Source of the DNA: Candidatus Saccharibacteria bacterium HGW-Saccharibacteria-1
GTDB taxonomy: Bacteria > Patescibacteriota > Saccharimonadia > Saccharimonadales > Saccharimonadaceae
Length of the DNA stretch: 40,377 nucleotides
Assembly (NCBI GenBank): GCA_002839415.1
Contig: PGXZ01000010.1
Span: forward strand, 1-40,377
Reading direction: 5' to 3'
Program-made: the position numbers and the translations under genes
Notes under the pieces: generated by a model
What the model was told of the DNA's origin: nothing
Seen by the model: only the letters and a program-made list of their open reading frames with translations
Databases searched by the model: none
Part shown: positions 19,137-26,821 of the stretch, one piece after another
Numbering within the stretch: position 1 is the first letter of the stretch
How the letters are laid out: each line of letters starts with the position of its first letter

Positions 19137-19251
19137 GGTTGGTTGAATTTGTAAAAAACAAAGAGAATTAAAAAAAGTAATTAAAAGTTTAACGCAAAAG
19201 CATGTAGGCTTAATAAAATAGCTGAAACACTACAACCGAGTTGCTCAAAAC
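19137..19251. other. Intergenic stretch without detectable gene
   Basis: AT-rich sequence between two terminators. No ORF, tRNA or repeat was found. Confidence 0.5.
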
Positions 19252-19283
19252 AATAAAATAGACCCCAATGGGTCTATTTTATT
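19252..19283 (-). terminator. Bidirectional intrinsic terminator next to tRNA-Leu(CAG)
   Basis: A perfect 14-pair stem (arms 19252-19265 and 19270-19283) encloses a four-base loop and carries A- and T-rich ends on both sides, so it can work in either direction. On the minus strand it begins directly after the tRNA's CCA end. Confidence 0.85.
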
Positions 19284-19369
19284 TGGTACGCGAGAGAAGA
19301 CTCGAACTTCCACATCTTTACAGACACTAGCACCTGAAGCTAGCGCGTCTACCATTCCGCCACTCGCGC
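19284..19369 (-). tRNA. tRNA-Leu(CAG)
   Basis: Read on the minus strand, the acceptor arms GCGCGAG and CTCGCGT pair, and the anticodon stem CTAGC/GCTAG holds the loop TTCAGGT with anticodon CAG. A long variable arm typical of leucine tRNAs is present, and CCA is encoded. The 5' end lies 12 bases after the stop codon of the FAD oxidase, so it could be processed from that transcript. Confidence 0.93.
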
Positions 19370-19381
19370 ATGAGCTATATA

Positions 19382-21022
19382 TTACCAGCGTGGCGAGTAT
19401 TTTGCAAAGTTCGCTAGGCTGTATTCAGGGTTTAAGTGTGAAATCAAAGTCTTAAGGTCGGATTGTTGCTTAACGCCAGGGTTCATGGTGCCGAATGGGT
19501 CGAATACGGCCCGAATTTGAGCGTACGTTTCTATCAAATCATCATCAAGTTGTTTATATACTGAGGTTGCTTTTAGGCGGCCCTCGCCAGATTTAGCGAT
19601 TAAACAGCCATCAAATTTGTTGACTATTTCGGCGTAATCAGCGATTAACTTGAATACTTTTTGTTTGTCGCCAACGCGGTGTAATTGCATTATTGGTCTG
19701 GTGTCTATTATATTGTCTAGCCATTGAATTTGAAGCGGTAATTTGACGTGATGCTTGGTTGCGAGCTCGTCCAGTGCGGTGATAAAATCTTCGCGTCGAT
19801 TAGCTGGTATTGACGCTCCGTCAATTAGTGACGGCATAGACTCTTCTTTTAATTCGGGCTGCAATAGCACCGAACTAACGTCGCGTACAGCATATAAATC
19901 TTCAATTGGATGATTTGAACTGGCAAAAATTGTGGTTTCCAATTTTGAAAGTTTTTTAGTTGCAGTCTTGATTTTGTGGGTTCTAGCTCGATCGCCATAA
20001 TCATCAAAGCTTACATATAGTACAGCGCCAATTAAATCAACTAACTCATCAGTTTGGAATAAATATTTTTTTCCATGTGTTTTCGCCATATTAAACAATT
20101 CGCCGTCTAGGAATTGAATAGACGATGGTTTAAGGGTGGCTAATATATCGGCCGCATCACGAGCTGCTTCGGCACTTTTGAATGTTGCAACTAGGGCCGA
20201 TTCTTCGTTGCTGTAAAATTCAGTTTTTAGTACTATTTCCGAGATGATACCCAGCGTTCCTTGGCTGCCGATAATTAGCGGTGTCAAATCAAATGAACCA
20301 TCGCGCTGCTTTACCTTGGCAATGCCAGGGTAGCCGACGTTATCGCGCGCGTCTGAATCAATTTTGTCTTTGATTAGCTCTTGGTTGTCCTCGATAATAC
20401 CATCAATTTTGCGGTAAATCTCGCCTTCAAAAGTTTGTAGCCCCTTTTTCTTATTTAGCTCGCGGCGAGTCATGCGGCTAGTTTCGATTAAATCACCATT
20501 AGACAAGACAATTTCCAATCGATTAACCCAATCGCGGATTAGTCCATTACGACCAGATGTTGGTCCGCCAGAATTGTTAGCAACAGCGCCGCCAATGGTA
20601 CTAAATTTAGCCGACGTTGGATAGACGGGGATTGCCATGTCGCGAGAGTTTAAAGTTTCGTTCAGCGTGGCAAAATTCACGCCTGGTTGCACGTGCACAA
20701 ACTGGTCTTTGTTTTTTTGGCTAATATAGATAATTTTGTTCAAATGAGCGAGGTTGTTGATGATTATACCCTTGCCGATTGCTGCACCGGTTAAATCTGA
20801 ACCACCACCGCGAGTAGTCATAGGCATAACGTGGCCTTTTTCGGCAAGTTGCCAGGTAAATCTAGCGACTTTACGAATGTCATTAGTAACCCGTGGGTGA
20901 ACAATCAATTCAGGGGTGATGCTAAGAACGCTTCCGTCGGTTGAAAAGATTTTTCGTGCAGACTCGGCGCTAGTCACTTCGCCCAAAATGTGTTCATTCA
21001 GATATTGTGAAATTTTGCTCAT
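19382..21022 (-). CDS. FAD-linked oxidase (GlcD/D-lactate dehydrogenase-like)
   Basis: This is a flavin-dependent oxidoreductase of the FAD_binding_4 plus FAD-oxidase C-terminal family, which oxidises 2-hydroxy acids such as D-lactate or glycolate. The PP-loop reads TTRGGGSDLTG near residue 68, followed by GKGIIINL. A second nucleotide-contact region is TSGRNGLIRDW, and the C-terminal domain ends with the family's FDPFGTMNPGVK. At 546 residues it is somewhat longer than GlcD. The exact substrate cannot be told. It lies between two tRNA-Leu genes. A GAGGGG sequence is present but 14 bases ahead of the ATG. Confidence 0.85.
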   Translation of the reverse strand: MSKISQYLNEHILGEVTSAESARKIFSTDGSVLSITPELIVHPRVTNDIRKVARFTWQLAEKGHVMPMTTRGGGSDLTGAAIGKGIIINNLAHLNKIIYISQKNKDQFVHVQPGVNFATLNETLNSRDMAIPVYPTSAKFSTIGGAVANNSGGPTSGRNGLIRDWVNRLEIVLSNGDLIETSRMTRRELNKKKGLQTFEGEIYRKIDGIIEDNQELIKDKIDSDARDNVGYPGIAKVKQRDGSFDLTPLIIGSQGTLGIISEIVLKTEFYSNEESALVATFKSAEAARDAADILATLKPSSIQFLDGELFNMAKTHGKKYLFQTDELVDLIGAVLYVSFDDYGDRARTHKIKTATKKLSKLETTIFASSNHPIEDLYAVRDVSSVLLQPELKEESMPSLIDGASIPANRREDFITALDELATKHHVKLPLQIQWLDNIIDTRPIMQLHRVGDKQKVFKLIADYAEIVNKFDGCLIAKSGEGRLKATSVYKQLDDDLIETYAQIRAVFDPFGTMNPGVKQQSDLKTLISHLNPEYSLANFAKYSPRW

Positions 21023-21127
21023 AGCTTTGTTATGTTCCCCTCATCAACAATTACTGTATTTATGATACCACAAGCGGCATGTCATATATAATACAATTTA
21101 GGACTTTATCTGATTAAAAAAGTTTGA

Positions 21128-21133
21128 TATAAT
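21128..21133 (+). promoter_or_regulatory. -10 box for tRNA-Leu(UAG)
   Basis: TATAAT, 21 bases ahead of the mature tRNA 5' end; a TTTATC 17 bases upstream could be a weak -35. Confidence 0.55.
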
Positions 21134-21150
21134 CTTACAGTTACCATAAA

Positions 21151-22920
21151 TTACGCGCGAGTGGTGGAATTGGTAGACACGCTAGCCTTAGGAGCTAGTG
21201 CCTCCGGGCGTGAAGGTTCAAGTCCTTTCTCGCGTACCATAGAAACAATCCCAGAATGTGAGAGCCGAAAAAGCTCATTCACCCCTGGGATTTTTTCTAT
21301 TTCAGCGGATCCACATTCGATTAATGAGTAGTTTGGTACTGTATCGAATATAACCCCAAAATAGCGTGCTCGTAGTATTGGATTACAGTGGTCAATTAGT
21401 AAATCTTTCATGTGTTCCACAAAGTATTTGATGTATGTCAAGATAGTTGGAATATCTATAGTCTTTTTGTTCATTTCTTCTCCTTCTGTATTGTCTATAT
21501 TAGTAATTTGTTGCTCAAGCTCTATTAATTCCTCCTCCATGTACTTAATTGCTGTTGGTGAGCTGATTAGTTTAATTTTATCTACAATCACTCGAATCTG
21601 CGATTCAAGTTCGGTACGTCTATTAGCATGAAGAATATCTTCGTTTTGTAAATTGACGTTGCGCTGCCTCCAAACTTCAGTCACTGCTTCGGCCACTTCA
21701 TCGAAACGTTCTGGACTAATCGTAACCTTGTCGATAAATGAATTAATTGCCGTATCGAATTTGTCCTTTGGTACGCGGAAATAGTGACCGTGATGACTAC
21801 AATGGTAGGCGGGGTAGTATTTGCCCAGACGACCACGTGAGGCGCTTCCTAGTAGCGGATTATTGCAATGTGGGCAGGTGATTAGCTTACGATATGGAAA
21901 CTCCTCATTATAAACGTTTTTCTTAGCAAATTTTTCTTGTTTCTGTGTATGCCCAACGATTGGTTGTTCTGGATTATTTGAATCAAAAGAAATGCTAATT
22001 CTGCCATGATTAGCTTTATTAAATAATTCGACAGAAACCAAACCTTTGAATTTACATTTTACCGGTTTATCACCAGTCCATTTTTCGGTATTGATTCCAG
22101 CGTAAATCGTTTTATTGATATAAGCACGTAATAACTTAGCTGTCATAGGCTTGCCGCCGGTTCGTTTGACGATTTTCGTGCGGTCATTTTTGTCGCGTAT
22201 TACTTTTATAGGCGTACGAAACCCTAGATTATTCAGTTCTATTGCGATTTGCTCGTCGCTGTATATTCCAGCAGCTCGCATTTCAAACATCTTACGAACA
22301 AGAGGTGCTTCATCTGGGTTCTCGATCAAGACAACTCTTTTACCGTTAACTGTTTCGATCTTTTCTGTCAGGTAGCCGTAACGAGCAGCTCGAGACCAAT
22401 AACCGATTTGAGTGTAGCGGATTTCAGAGCCAATCATTCGAGTTAGGATATCTCGAACTTCGTCCTTTGCCCGTTCGGCTTCAAGTAATTCGGTTTTGCG
22501 AGTTGGAGCATGTACGCTCCATTTGTATTTCATACCTAGGTGTTCTAGGGTGTTTATTTTTACGTTGCTGATAACTCCGTGCATATCTTCGAGGTCGACA
22601 TTGTACGGTTCTAGCTGACGCCTTAATAGATCATAGGTAGTTGATCCGCCACGGGTAAATCGATCAATAGACTTAATGAGTACGACATCGATTCCATTTT
22701 TGGGATCAATGGCGTAATCAATAACGTGTTGCATCGGCTGATTATCGCCGGCGGCCGATTCGAGATATGTTAGGATCTTGGTAATATTTATGCCGTGGTT
22801 CGGCGCATAGCGTTTACCTTGCTCTATTTGGGCTTCAGGTGAGTCGCCATCAATACCTTGACCAACTGTCGAGACTCGAACAGCCAATACTCCGTTACGC
22901 GATTGTGTCATATTCTGCAT
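21151..22920 (-). CDS. Large serine recombinase/integrase
   Basis: The N-terminal resolvase domain carries the catalytic serine (S17) in AVRVSTVGQ and the supporting arginines in IDRFTRGG (about residues 80-89). A recombinase DNA-binding domain follows (about 165-300), then a zinc ribbon (CPHC plus CSHHGH, about 345-385) and a coiled coil (about 420-480). At 589 residues it is a typical large serine integrase. The last 28 or so residues, including GLEPSRPEALAPK, are encoded antisense to the tRNA-Leu(UAG) gene; the stop codon lies just beyond the tRNA's 5' end. This is the pattern left by site-specific insertion at a tRNA 3' end. ATG 22920 or the internal ATG three codons later may be used; both lie within the preceding small ORF. 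Confidence 0.93.
   Translation of the reverse strand: MQNMTQSRNGVLAVRVSTVGQGIDGDSPEAQIEQGKRYAPNHGINITKILTYLESAAGDNQPMQHVIDYAIDPKNGIDVVLIKSIDRFTRGGSTTYDLLRRQLEPYNVDLEDMHGVISNVKINTLEHLGMKYKWSVHAPTRKTELLEAERAKDEVRDILTRMIGSEIRYTQIGYWSRAARYGYLTEKIETVNGKRVVLIENPDEAPLVRKMFEMRAAGIYSDEQIAIELNNLGFRTPIKVIRDKNDRTKIVKRTGGKPMTAKLLRAYINKTIYAGINTEKWTGDKPVKCKFKGLVSVELFNKANHGRISISFDSNNPEQPIVGHTQKQEKFAKKNVYNEEFPYRKLITCPHCNNPLLGSASRGRLGKYYPAYHCSHHGHYFRVPKDKFDTAINSFIDKVTISPERFDEVAEAVTEVWRQRNVNLQNEDILHANRRTELESQIRVIVDKIKLISSPTAIKYMEEELIELEQQITNIDNTEGEEMNKKTIDIPTILTYIKYFVEHMKDLLIDHCNPILRARYFGVIFDTVPNYSLIECGSAEIEKIPGVNELFRLSHSGIVSMVREKGLEPSRPEALAPKASVSTNSTTRA
21155..21239 (+). tRNA. tRNA-Leu(UAG), probable integration target
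   Basis: The acceptor arms GCGCGAG/CTCGCGT, the anticodon stem CTAGC/GCTAG with loop CTTAGGA (anticodon TAG), a long variable arm and an encoded CCA all fit. The whole gene is overlapped antisense by the recombinase frame. Its 3' end is the most likely left junction of the element to the right. Confidence 0.94.
21247..21296 (+). terminator. Intrinsic terminator after tRNA-Leu(UAG)
   Basis: AATCCCAG pairs with CTGGGATT, an inner GAATG/CATTC stem extends it, and six T residues follow. It lies inside the recombinase coding sequence (opposite strand), so the presumed element supplies the tRNA's terminator. Confidence 0.8.
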
Positions 22921-23074
22921 CTATCTTTTCGAGTAAAGCGAAATTATCTTTTTCGTCTTGAATGATTCGATCAACGATTAAATTAGCAATAAATTTAATA
23001 CGCTCCTCGGTTGATAACTGAATTGTATCCGGTGTAGCGAGTGCTTGTTTTGTATTCTCTTGATACTGTGACAT
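22895..23074 (-). CDS. Small ORF (59 residues) overlapping the recombinase start
   Basis: An ATG (complement of 23072-23074) is preceded by AAAGGAGGG at a good distance, one of the strongest ribosome binding sites in the window. The product starts MSQYQENTKQALATPD and is mostly helical and charged, with no Cys or membrane segment. It ends 26 bases inside the recombinase gene in another frame, so recombinase translation is probably coupled to it. I do not recognise it. A small accessory to a serine integrase, such as a directionality factor, is one possibility suggested only by position. Confidence 0.6.
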   Translation of the reverse strand: MSQYQENTKQALATPDTIQLSTEERIKFIANLIVDRIIQDEKDNFALLEKIDAEYDTIA

Positions 23075-23117
23075 ATAACCCTCCTTTGAAGGTTGTCACG
23101 TTAAGAACTCAACTGGC

Positions 23118-23321
23118 TTACTTATCCCAGGGTCGGCCTGGTTTTGGTCTTTCTAATAACTCTTTTTCGATTAACTTTTTAAGCTCTTTGTCGCCAGAGC
23201 TTGCAAGTAATTTTAGAACTAGTTCACTAAGTGTGTCGCCACGAGATTTAGCAACTTTTTTAGCACGCTCTCGGACGGCATCAGTTACTCTTATTTGCAT
23301 ATTGACGATCTTTCTAGACAT
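23118..23321 (-). CDS. Ribbon-helix-helix DNA-binding protein
   Basis: The 67-residue protein begins with a short beta-strand-like segment (IVNMQIRVTDAV), followed by two helices (RERAKKVAKSRG and LSELVLKLLASS), the arrangement of MetJ/Arc/CopG regulators and antitoxins. The tail is Lys/Pro-rich. It sits upstream of the recombinase and its small ORF on the same strand, so it may repress the integration genes. No toxin gene is adjacent. A TAAAAT preceded by TG seven bases before the ATG suggests another leaderless start. Confidence 0.75.
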   Translation of the reverse strand: MSRKIVNMQIRVTDAVRERAKKVAKSRGDTLSELVLKLLASSGDKELKKLIEKELLERPKPGRPWDK

Positions 23322-23556
23322 TAGGTCTATTTTACAATAAATATGTTTAGAGTGCTAACATTTAACTTCTTGCCAGTTGAATTATTAACGTACAACCTAT
23401 ATATAAATAGTATTACAAATTAAGATAAAAAGCAATACTTTTTATAACTTATTTATGATAAAATATGCGAAATTACGATATTCCATACATCTAACCTTAA
23501 TTACTACTGTTATCTATTGCTTTTATTCTCTCTTTCTTATATATAAATATATAGAA

Positions 23557-24381
23557 ATGAATAAGAGAGTTGATGTAAATATCAGAGATGGTCGTTCGGC
23601 TATAAAACAAGGTCAGATAGATATACTAGAGGCATTATATAAATATCGTTTTGGTAGTCGGCATTTGATTGCAAAGTTACTTAGTATAAATGAAAATACG
23701 TTATATAAAAAATTAATAGTGTTAGTAAAACATGAGTTAATCGGTAGTAGATTAGATAATAAATCTAAAATTAAAGGTATTCCAGTTGCGTATTATTTGA
23801 CGCCAAAAGGACTTAAATTCCTTCAAGCCCTAGAAAAACATACACATGTCACGGATAAGGTTATAAAGGCTAGCTATCGAGATAAGGTAACCTCAGAAGC
23901 TACTATTCTGCACGCCTTTGATGTGTTATCTCAGGTTTTGAATTTGAAGAATCAGTATTCGCAATTAAAAGCTTACTTACGTCGTGACATGAGCCGATTT
24001 AGCTACTTTCCAAAAACACCGCCCGACGCTTTTTTGTCGATTGCACATGATAATGTGACCAGGCGGTATTTCTTCGATTACATACCTTCAAGTCAAGAAC
24101 GAAAGTTATTGTTTCAAAGAATCTATTCTTATCTTGATTTCTTTGATAATGGAGGCTGGAATATTACTGGAACTGAAATTCCTATCTTATTATTTGTTAC
24201 CGAGAATGCTACTATGGAGCGCCGAATTAGACGCATCGCAAAGGGCGTAATAAATAAAATAGAGATTAATGACGAAATTATCATATACACCACCACTAAA
24301 AAGGCTCTGGAAAATCCAAATAGGGAAGTGATGATATGGTCAGAGCTAAACGATCCAGATGAGCTTGTATCACTAATTTAA
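23557..24381 (+). CDS. Replication-relaxation family-like protein
   Basis: The N-terminal part (from RSAIKQGQIDILEALYKYRFGSRHLIA) is a winged-helix domain. The middle has the LTPKGLKFL turn and SEATILHAFDVL region typical of the replication-relaxation (PF13814) family, which occurs on plasmids and integrative elements. The C-terminal half resembles a nuclease-like alpha/beta fold (FFDYIPSSQERKL). The frame is open upstream to 23455, which would add 34 hydrophobic residues. ATG 23557 is preferred because the family is cytosolic and TATAAA lies nine bases upstream. It is read divergently from the RHH and recombinase genes. Confidence 0.65.
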   Translation: MNKRVDVNIRDGRSAIKQGQIDILEALYKYRFGSRHLIAKLLSINENTLYKKLIVLVKHELIGSRLDNKSKIKGIPVAYYLTPKGLKFLQALEKHTHVTDKVIKASYRDKVTSEATILHAFDVLSQVLNLKNQYSQLKAYLRRDMSRFSYFPKTPPDAFLSIAHDNVTRRYFFDYIPSSQERKLLFQRIYSYLDFFDNGGWNITGTEIPILLFVTENATMERRIRRIAKGVINKIEINDEIIIYTTTKKALENPNREVMIWSELNDPDELVSLI

Positions 24382-24405
24382 TGAAAGTATAGTTGCTAGA
24401 TAAAA

Positions 24406-24813
24406 CTAAAACGGAAGTATTTCAGAAGATTTCACATTAAGTGAATAAGCAATTTGCCCTAAAGCCCACATCCTAAGTATAGACATACCTCGTTCGACGC
24501 TCTTTAGATAGCCCGTGTCTAAGTTTGAACTTTTGGCAAGCTGCGTTAACGTCAAGCCTTTTTGTTGTCGTAGCTTTCTTATCGTCTTACCAATAGTAGC
24601 ATCGATATTTGTATCGTCTTCTGTGTCATTTTCACACTTATGCAATTCAAATGTTTTATTTTGTTTATGGCATTCTGCGACTTGCATTAAGTCACTTAAA
24701 AAAGGTTCAATTGATTCCATATACGCTTGTTCTGGGCGCGAATGCCACAATTCTTGTTCATAATTGAAATCGATTACGTTGATAAATTGTTCTTTGAGTG
24801 TAGACTTGCTCAT
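24406..24813 (-). CDS. XRE-family transcriptional regulator
   Basis: The C-terminal half (about residues 70-130) is a lambda-repressor-like helix-turn-helix: IGKTIRKLRQQKG, then LTLTQLAKSSNLDTGYLKSVERG and an LNV strand. The first 70 residues are acidic and unrecognised; they contain two Cys/His (ECHKQN and HKCEN) and may sense a signal or mediate oligomerisation. AGGAG lies eight bases ahead of the ATG and TATAGT (complement of 24860-24865) is a plausible -10. It probably controls genes of the integrated element. Confidence 0.85.
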   Translation of the reverse strand: MSKSTLKEQFINVIDFNYEQELWHSRPEQAYMESIEPFLSDLMQVAECHKQNKTFELHKCENDTEDDTNIDATIGKTIRKLRQQKGLTLTQLAKSSNLDTGYLKSVERGMSILRMWALGQIAYSLNVKSSEILPF

Positions 24814-24891
24814 AGCAATAACTCCTGTTTAAGAATAATTAATTACCCACTTAAATAAAACTATACTCTATTAATTACTTAATGTAATGCT

Positions 24892-24918
24892 TGAGCCTTT
24901 TAACGTCCTGCTCAGGAC
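24892..24918 (-). repeat. 27-base 3' element, copy A
   Basis: Begins 9 bases after the stop of the 58-residue gene on the minus strand. Arms TGAGC/GCTCA (outer) and GTCCT/AGGAC (inner, tetraloop) can pair alternatively. Compare copies at 25132 and 27846. Confidence 0.7.
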
Positions 24919-24927
24919 ATGATAAAA

Positions 24928-25104
24928 TCACTCCTTAATAACAATATCTTCAATCAAACCGGTGTGAGATACGCTATCTGTGATATTACCAGACTTGTCA
25001 GTCCAAACCTGTACATAGAATGGCTCGACATACCAGCTATTTGCCTTGGCAATCTTAATCCAAAACTCTCGATGCTTTTCAATCTTGATTTGCGATAATT
25101 TCAT
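24928..25104 (-). CDS. Small unknown protein, 58 residues
   Basis: An ATG (complement of 25102-25104) is preceded by AAAGGAG at seven bases. The product, beginning MKLSQIKIEKHREFW and ending IEDIVIKE, has a helical start and beta-rich centre with several aromatics; it has no Cys and no membrane segment. I do not recognise it. It lies directly downstream of the DUF3768 gene on the same strand, 62 bases apart, and the intergenic space holds copy B of the 27-base element; copy A follows its own stop. This looks like a phage or plasmid accessory gene. Confidence 0.65.
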   Translation of the reverse strand: MKLSQIKIEKHREFWIKIAKANSWYVEPFYVQVWTDKSGNITDSVSHTGLIEDIVIKE

Positions 25105-25131
25105 AATTTACTCCTTTATGAATAATTTTGA

Positions 25132-25158
25132 TAAGCCTTTTTACGTCATGCTTAGGAC
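25132..25158 (-). repeat. 27-base 3' element, copy B
   Basis: Begins 8 bases after the DUF3768 stop on the minus strand. Outer arms are TAAGC/GCTTA, a paired change from copy A; the inner arms GTCAT/AGGAC have one mismatch. Confidence 0.7.
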
Positions 25159-25166
25159 GATATGAT

Positions 25167-25490
25167 CTAATATTCCCCAGCCAACAGTACAGTCAAAACT
25201 CGCTCACAACCCGGATCGAGTGGGTCATGCCATTTCTGTGATGCCTGGTCGTAATAATCTATTTTCCAGAACATCTTGTTGTCCATAAATTCGAATGAGC
25301 CAAAATCATGTTCGCCGTACGGATCGTTATTTTCGTTAAAATTGCTATAGTCTTGAACTAACTTTAATATCTCTAAAGTCATATCAAGCGCAATAATTCC
25401 TCGAGTAAATAAATACCCAACTTTTTGCTGACGGAAAGCATCGTTTAAGATTGCTATTTTATTTTCTTGAACTATATCTTCGGTGTTCAT
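25167..25490 (-). CDS. DUF3768 family protein
   Basis: The 107 residues match the DUF3768 pattern: an early AFRQQ plus LFTRGI segment, then NDPYGEHDFGSF (residues 55-66), FWKIDYYD, and the terminal DPLDPGCERVLTVLLAGEY. The family is common on phages, plasmids and integrative elements and has no known function. AGGAGG lies five to six bases before the ATG. The upstream region carries a promoter-like module that recurs upstream of the gene at 27882. The 27-base element follows the stop codon. Confidence 0.88.
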   Translation of the reverse strand: MNTEDIVQENKIAILNDAFRQQKVGYLFTRGIIALDMTLEILKLVQDYSNFNENNDPYGEHDFGSFEFMDNKMFWKIDYYDQASQKWHDPLDPGCERVLTVLLAGEY

Positions 25491-25562
25491 TAGAACCCTC
25501 CTTATTTTCTGGGTGGACTTTCTGCCACTCTGTATATCAGAACCTCGGGCTTAAGCTAAATA

Positions 25563-25615
25563 TGTCAAGGTGGAGACTTGTTACTACCTTGACGTAGTTA
25601 GCTATCCCGTATAAT
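25563..25615 (+). promoter_or_regulatory. Inverted-repeat/promoter module, copy 1
   Basis: TCAAGGT (25565-25571) and ACCTTGA (25586-25592) form a perfect inverted repeat. The right arm overlaps a -35-like TTGACG, and TATAATGAG follows with a 15-base spacer. The left arm read on the minus strand also gives CTTGACA. It lies 75 bases upstream of the DUF3768 start and resembles the module at 28231-28302. Confidence 0.6.
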
Positions 25616-25745
25616 GAGAAGACAGAGGAAGGAAGAACACTTACTGAAGTGGCGTTATTGCAATCTATGTAACTCGGTCTAACTGATTATGTTATAATTA
25701 TTAAGTTACTTTAGGGGTTATTAGTCAAAATAAAATGATTTGTTT

Positions 25746-26090
25746 ATGAAAAATATAATGAAGAAATATGGCATAGTTTCAATCGTGCTAATAATAAGTA
25801 CCCTACTTAGTCTTTGCAATTTTACTACCTTTTTATCACATAACAACCAGACAAACAGTTCTGAATCTAACTGCTATTCTTCGTGTACATCACATAATCA
25901 ACTAGCTACTAAGTTTAGATTAGAAGCTAAAAATGAGAGCAACGTAGAGCCGACACCAAAAAACTTTACCTGGCCAATTATCCAGCCTAATATATTAATA
26001 CTATATACTTGCAGTTATTTATTATTTATAGTGCTTTGGTATTTATATGAACAAAGAAAGATACCGTTAACGTCGTTACTTAGATTTTAA
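25746..26090 (+). CDS. Small membrane protein with two transmembrane segments
   Basis: I do not recognise a family. Hydrophobic segments lie at about residues 6-24 and 86-103, with a polar 60-residue loop between them that should face outside. The loop contains NCYSSCTSH, a C-x3-C pair that might be redox-active or bind metal. The gene is followed after 45 bases by a DsbA-like thioredoxin and then a CDF metal transporter on the same strand, so a shared role in envelope redox or metal handling is possible but unproven. TTG 25740 is in frame but ATG 25746 is the natural start; a TATAAT lies at 25693-25698. Confidence 0.65.
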   Translation: MKNIMKKYGIVSIVLIISTLLSLCNFTTFLSHNNQTNSSESNCYSSCTSHNQLATKFRLEAKNESNVEPTPKNFTWPIIQPNILILYTCSYLLFIVLWYLYEQRKIPLTSLLRF

Positions 26091-26135
26091 AATTAATTGT
26101 TTAGAAAATAACAATTAATTTAAATGGAGTAATTT

Positions 26136-26771
26136 ATGCAAAACAAAAGTATTATTATAATAATCTCGATACTTATACTGTCTTTTATTGGGGCTGTAGT
26201 ATATGGAAAAATTTCTGAGCAACAAGCACCAAAAAGTAGCGGATCAAACCATATATACGGAAAAACTGATAGTAAAGTAACGTTGACTGAGTTTGTAGAT
26301 TTTCAGTGTGAAGCCTGTTATTCGTATTATCCAATAGTAAAAGAAGTAAAGGAAAAGTATAAAGATAAAGTCAAGTTTCAAATAAAGATTTTTCCGATTT
26401 CAAGTTCACACCAATATTCACGAATGGCGACCAAGTACGCAGAAGCGGCTTCAGTGCAAGGTAAATTTATTGAAATGCATGATAAGATATTTGAAGGACA
26501 AAAGGAATGGGAAACAGCAGAAAAGCCTCAGGTCTATTTTGAGACTTATGCAAAAGAACTTAATCTAAATATGGATCAGTTAAAGACCGATATTGCTAAT
26601 AAGTTCGTCGACTCTATAATTGAAGCTGACATGAATGAACTTAGAAGCCTCGGTGGAAAGGGCACCCCAACCTTCGTGCTAAATGGTAAGTTAATAGATA
26701 ACCCAGAGCAGTCAACCGAAGCGTTTTCAAAGATATTAGATGATGCACTTGAGCAAGCTGATACAAAATAA
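26136..26771 (+). CDS. DsbA-family thiol:disulphide oxidoreductase, membrane-anchored
   Basis: An N-terminal hydrophobic segment (about residues 5-23) anchors the protein outside the membrane. The thioredoxin fold carries the redox motif C58-E-A-C61 in FVDFQCEACY, and the cis-proline loop is GTPTF near residue 175. The inserted helical domain (residues about 90-160) is of DsbA/Com1 type. The family introduces or isomerises disulphides in exported proteins. GGAG precedes the ATG. No VKOR or DsbB partner is visible here; the preceding membrane protein has a cysteine pair in its outer loop and could be a partner, which is speculation. Confidence 0.9.
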   Translation: MQNKSIIIIISILILSFIGAVVYGKISEQQAPKSSGSNHIYGKTDSKVTLTEFVDFQCEACYSYYPIVKEVKEKYKDKVKFQIKIFPISSSHQYSRMATKYAEAASVQGKFIEMHDKIFEGQKEWETAEKPQVYFETYAKELNLNMDQLKTDIANKFVDSIIEADMNELRSLGGKGTPTFVLNGKLIDNPEQSTEAFSKILDDALEQADTK

Positions 26772-26821
26772 TATCAAATAAAACTAGCCTGTAATAGGCC
26801 TAAGATAAGGATTAAAGATTA

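Noticed and set aside
23118-23321. Toxin-antitoxin pair based on the RHH protein
   Set aside because: No toxin-like gene is adjacent; neighbours are the 59-residue ORF, the integrase and a replication-relaxation-like gene.
23041-23340. 99-residue plus-strand frame
   Set aside because: It is the antisense shadow of the RHH gene and of the 59-residue ORF, both of which have better starts and recognisable or compact products.
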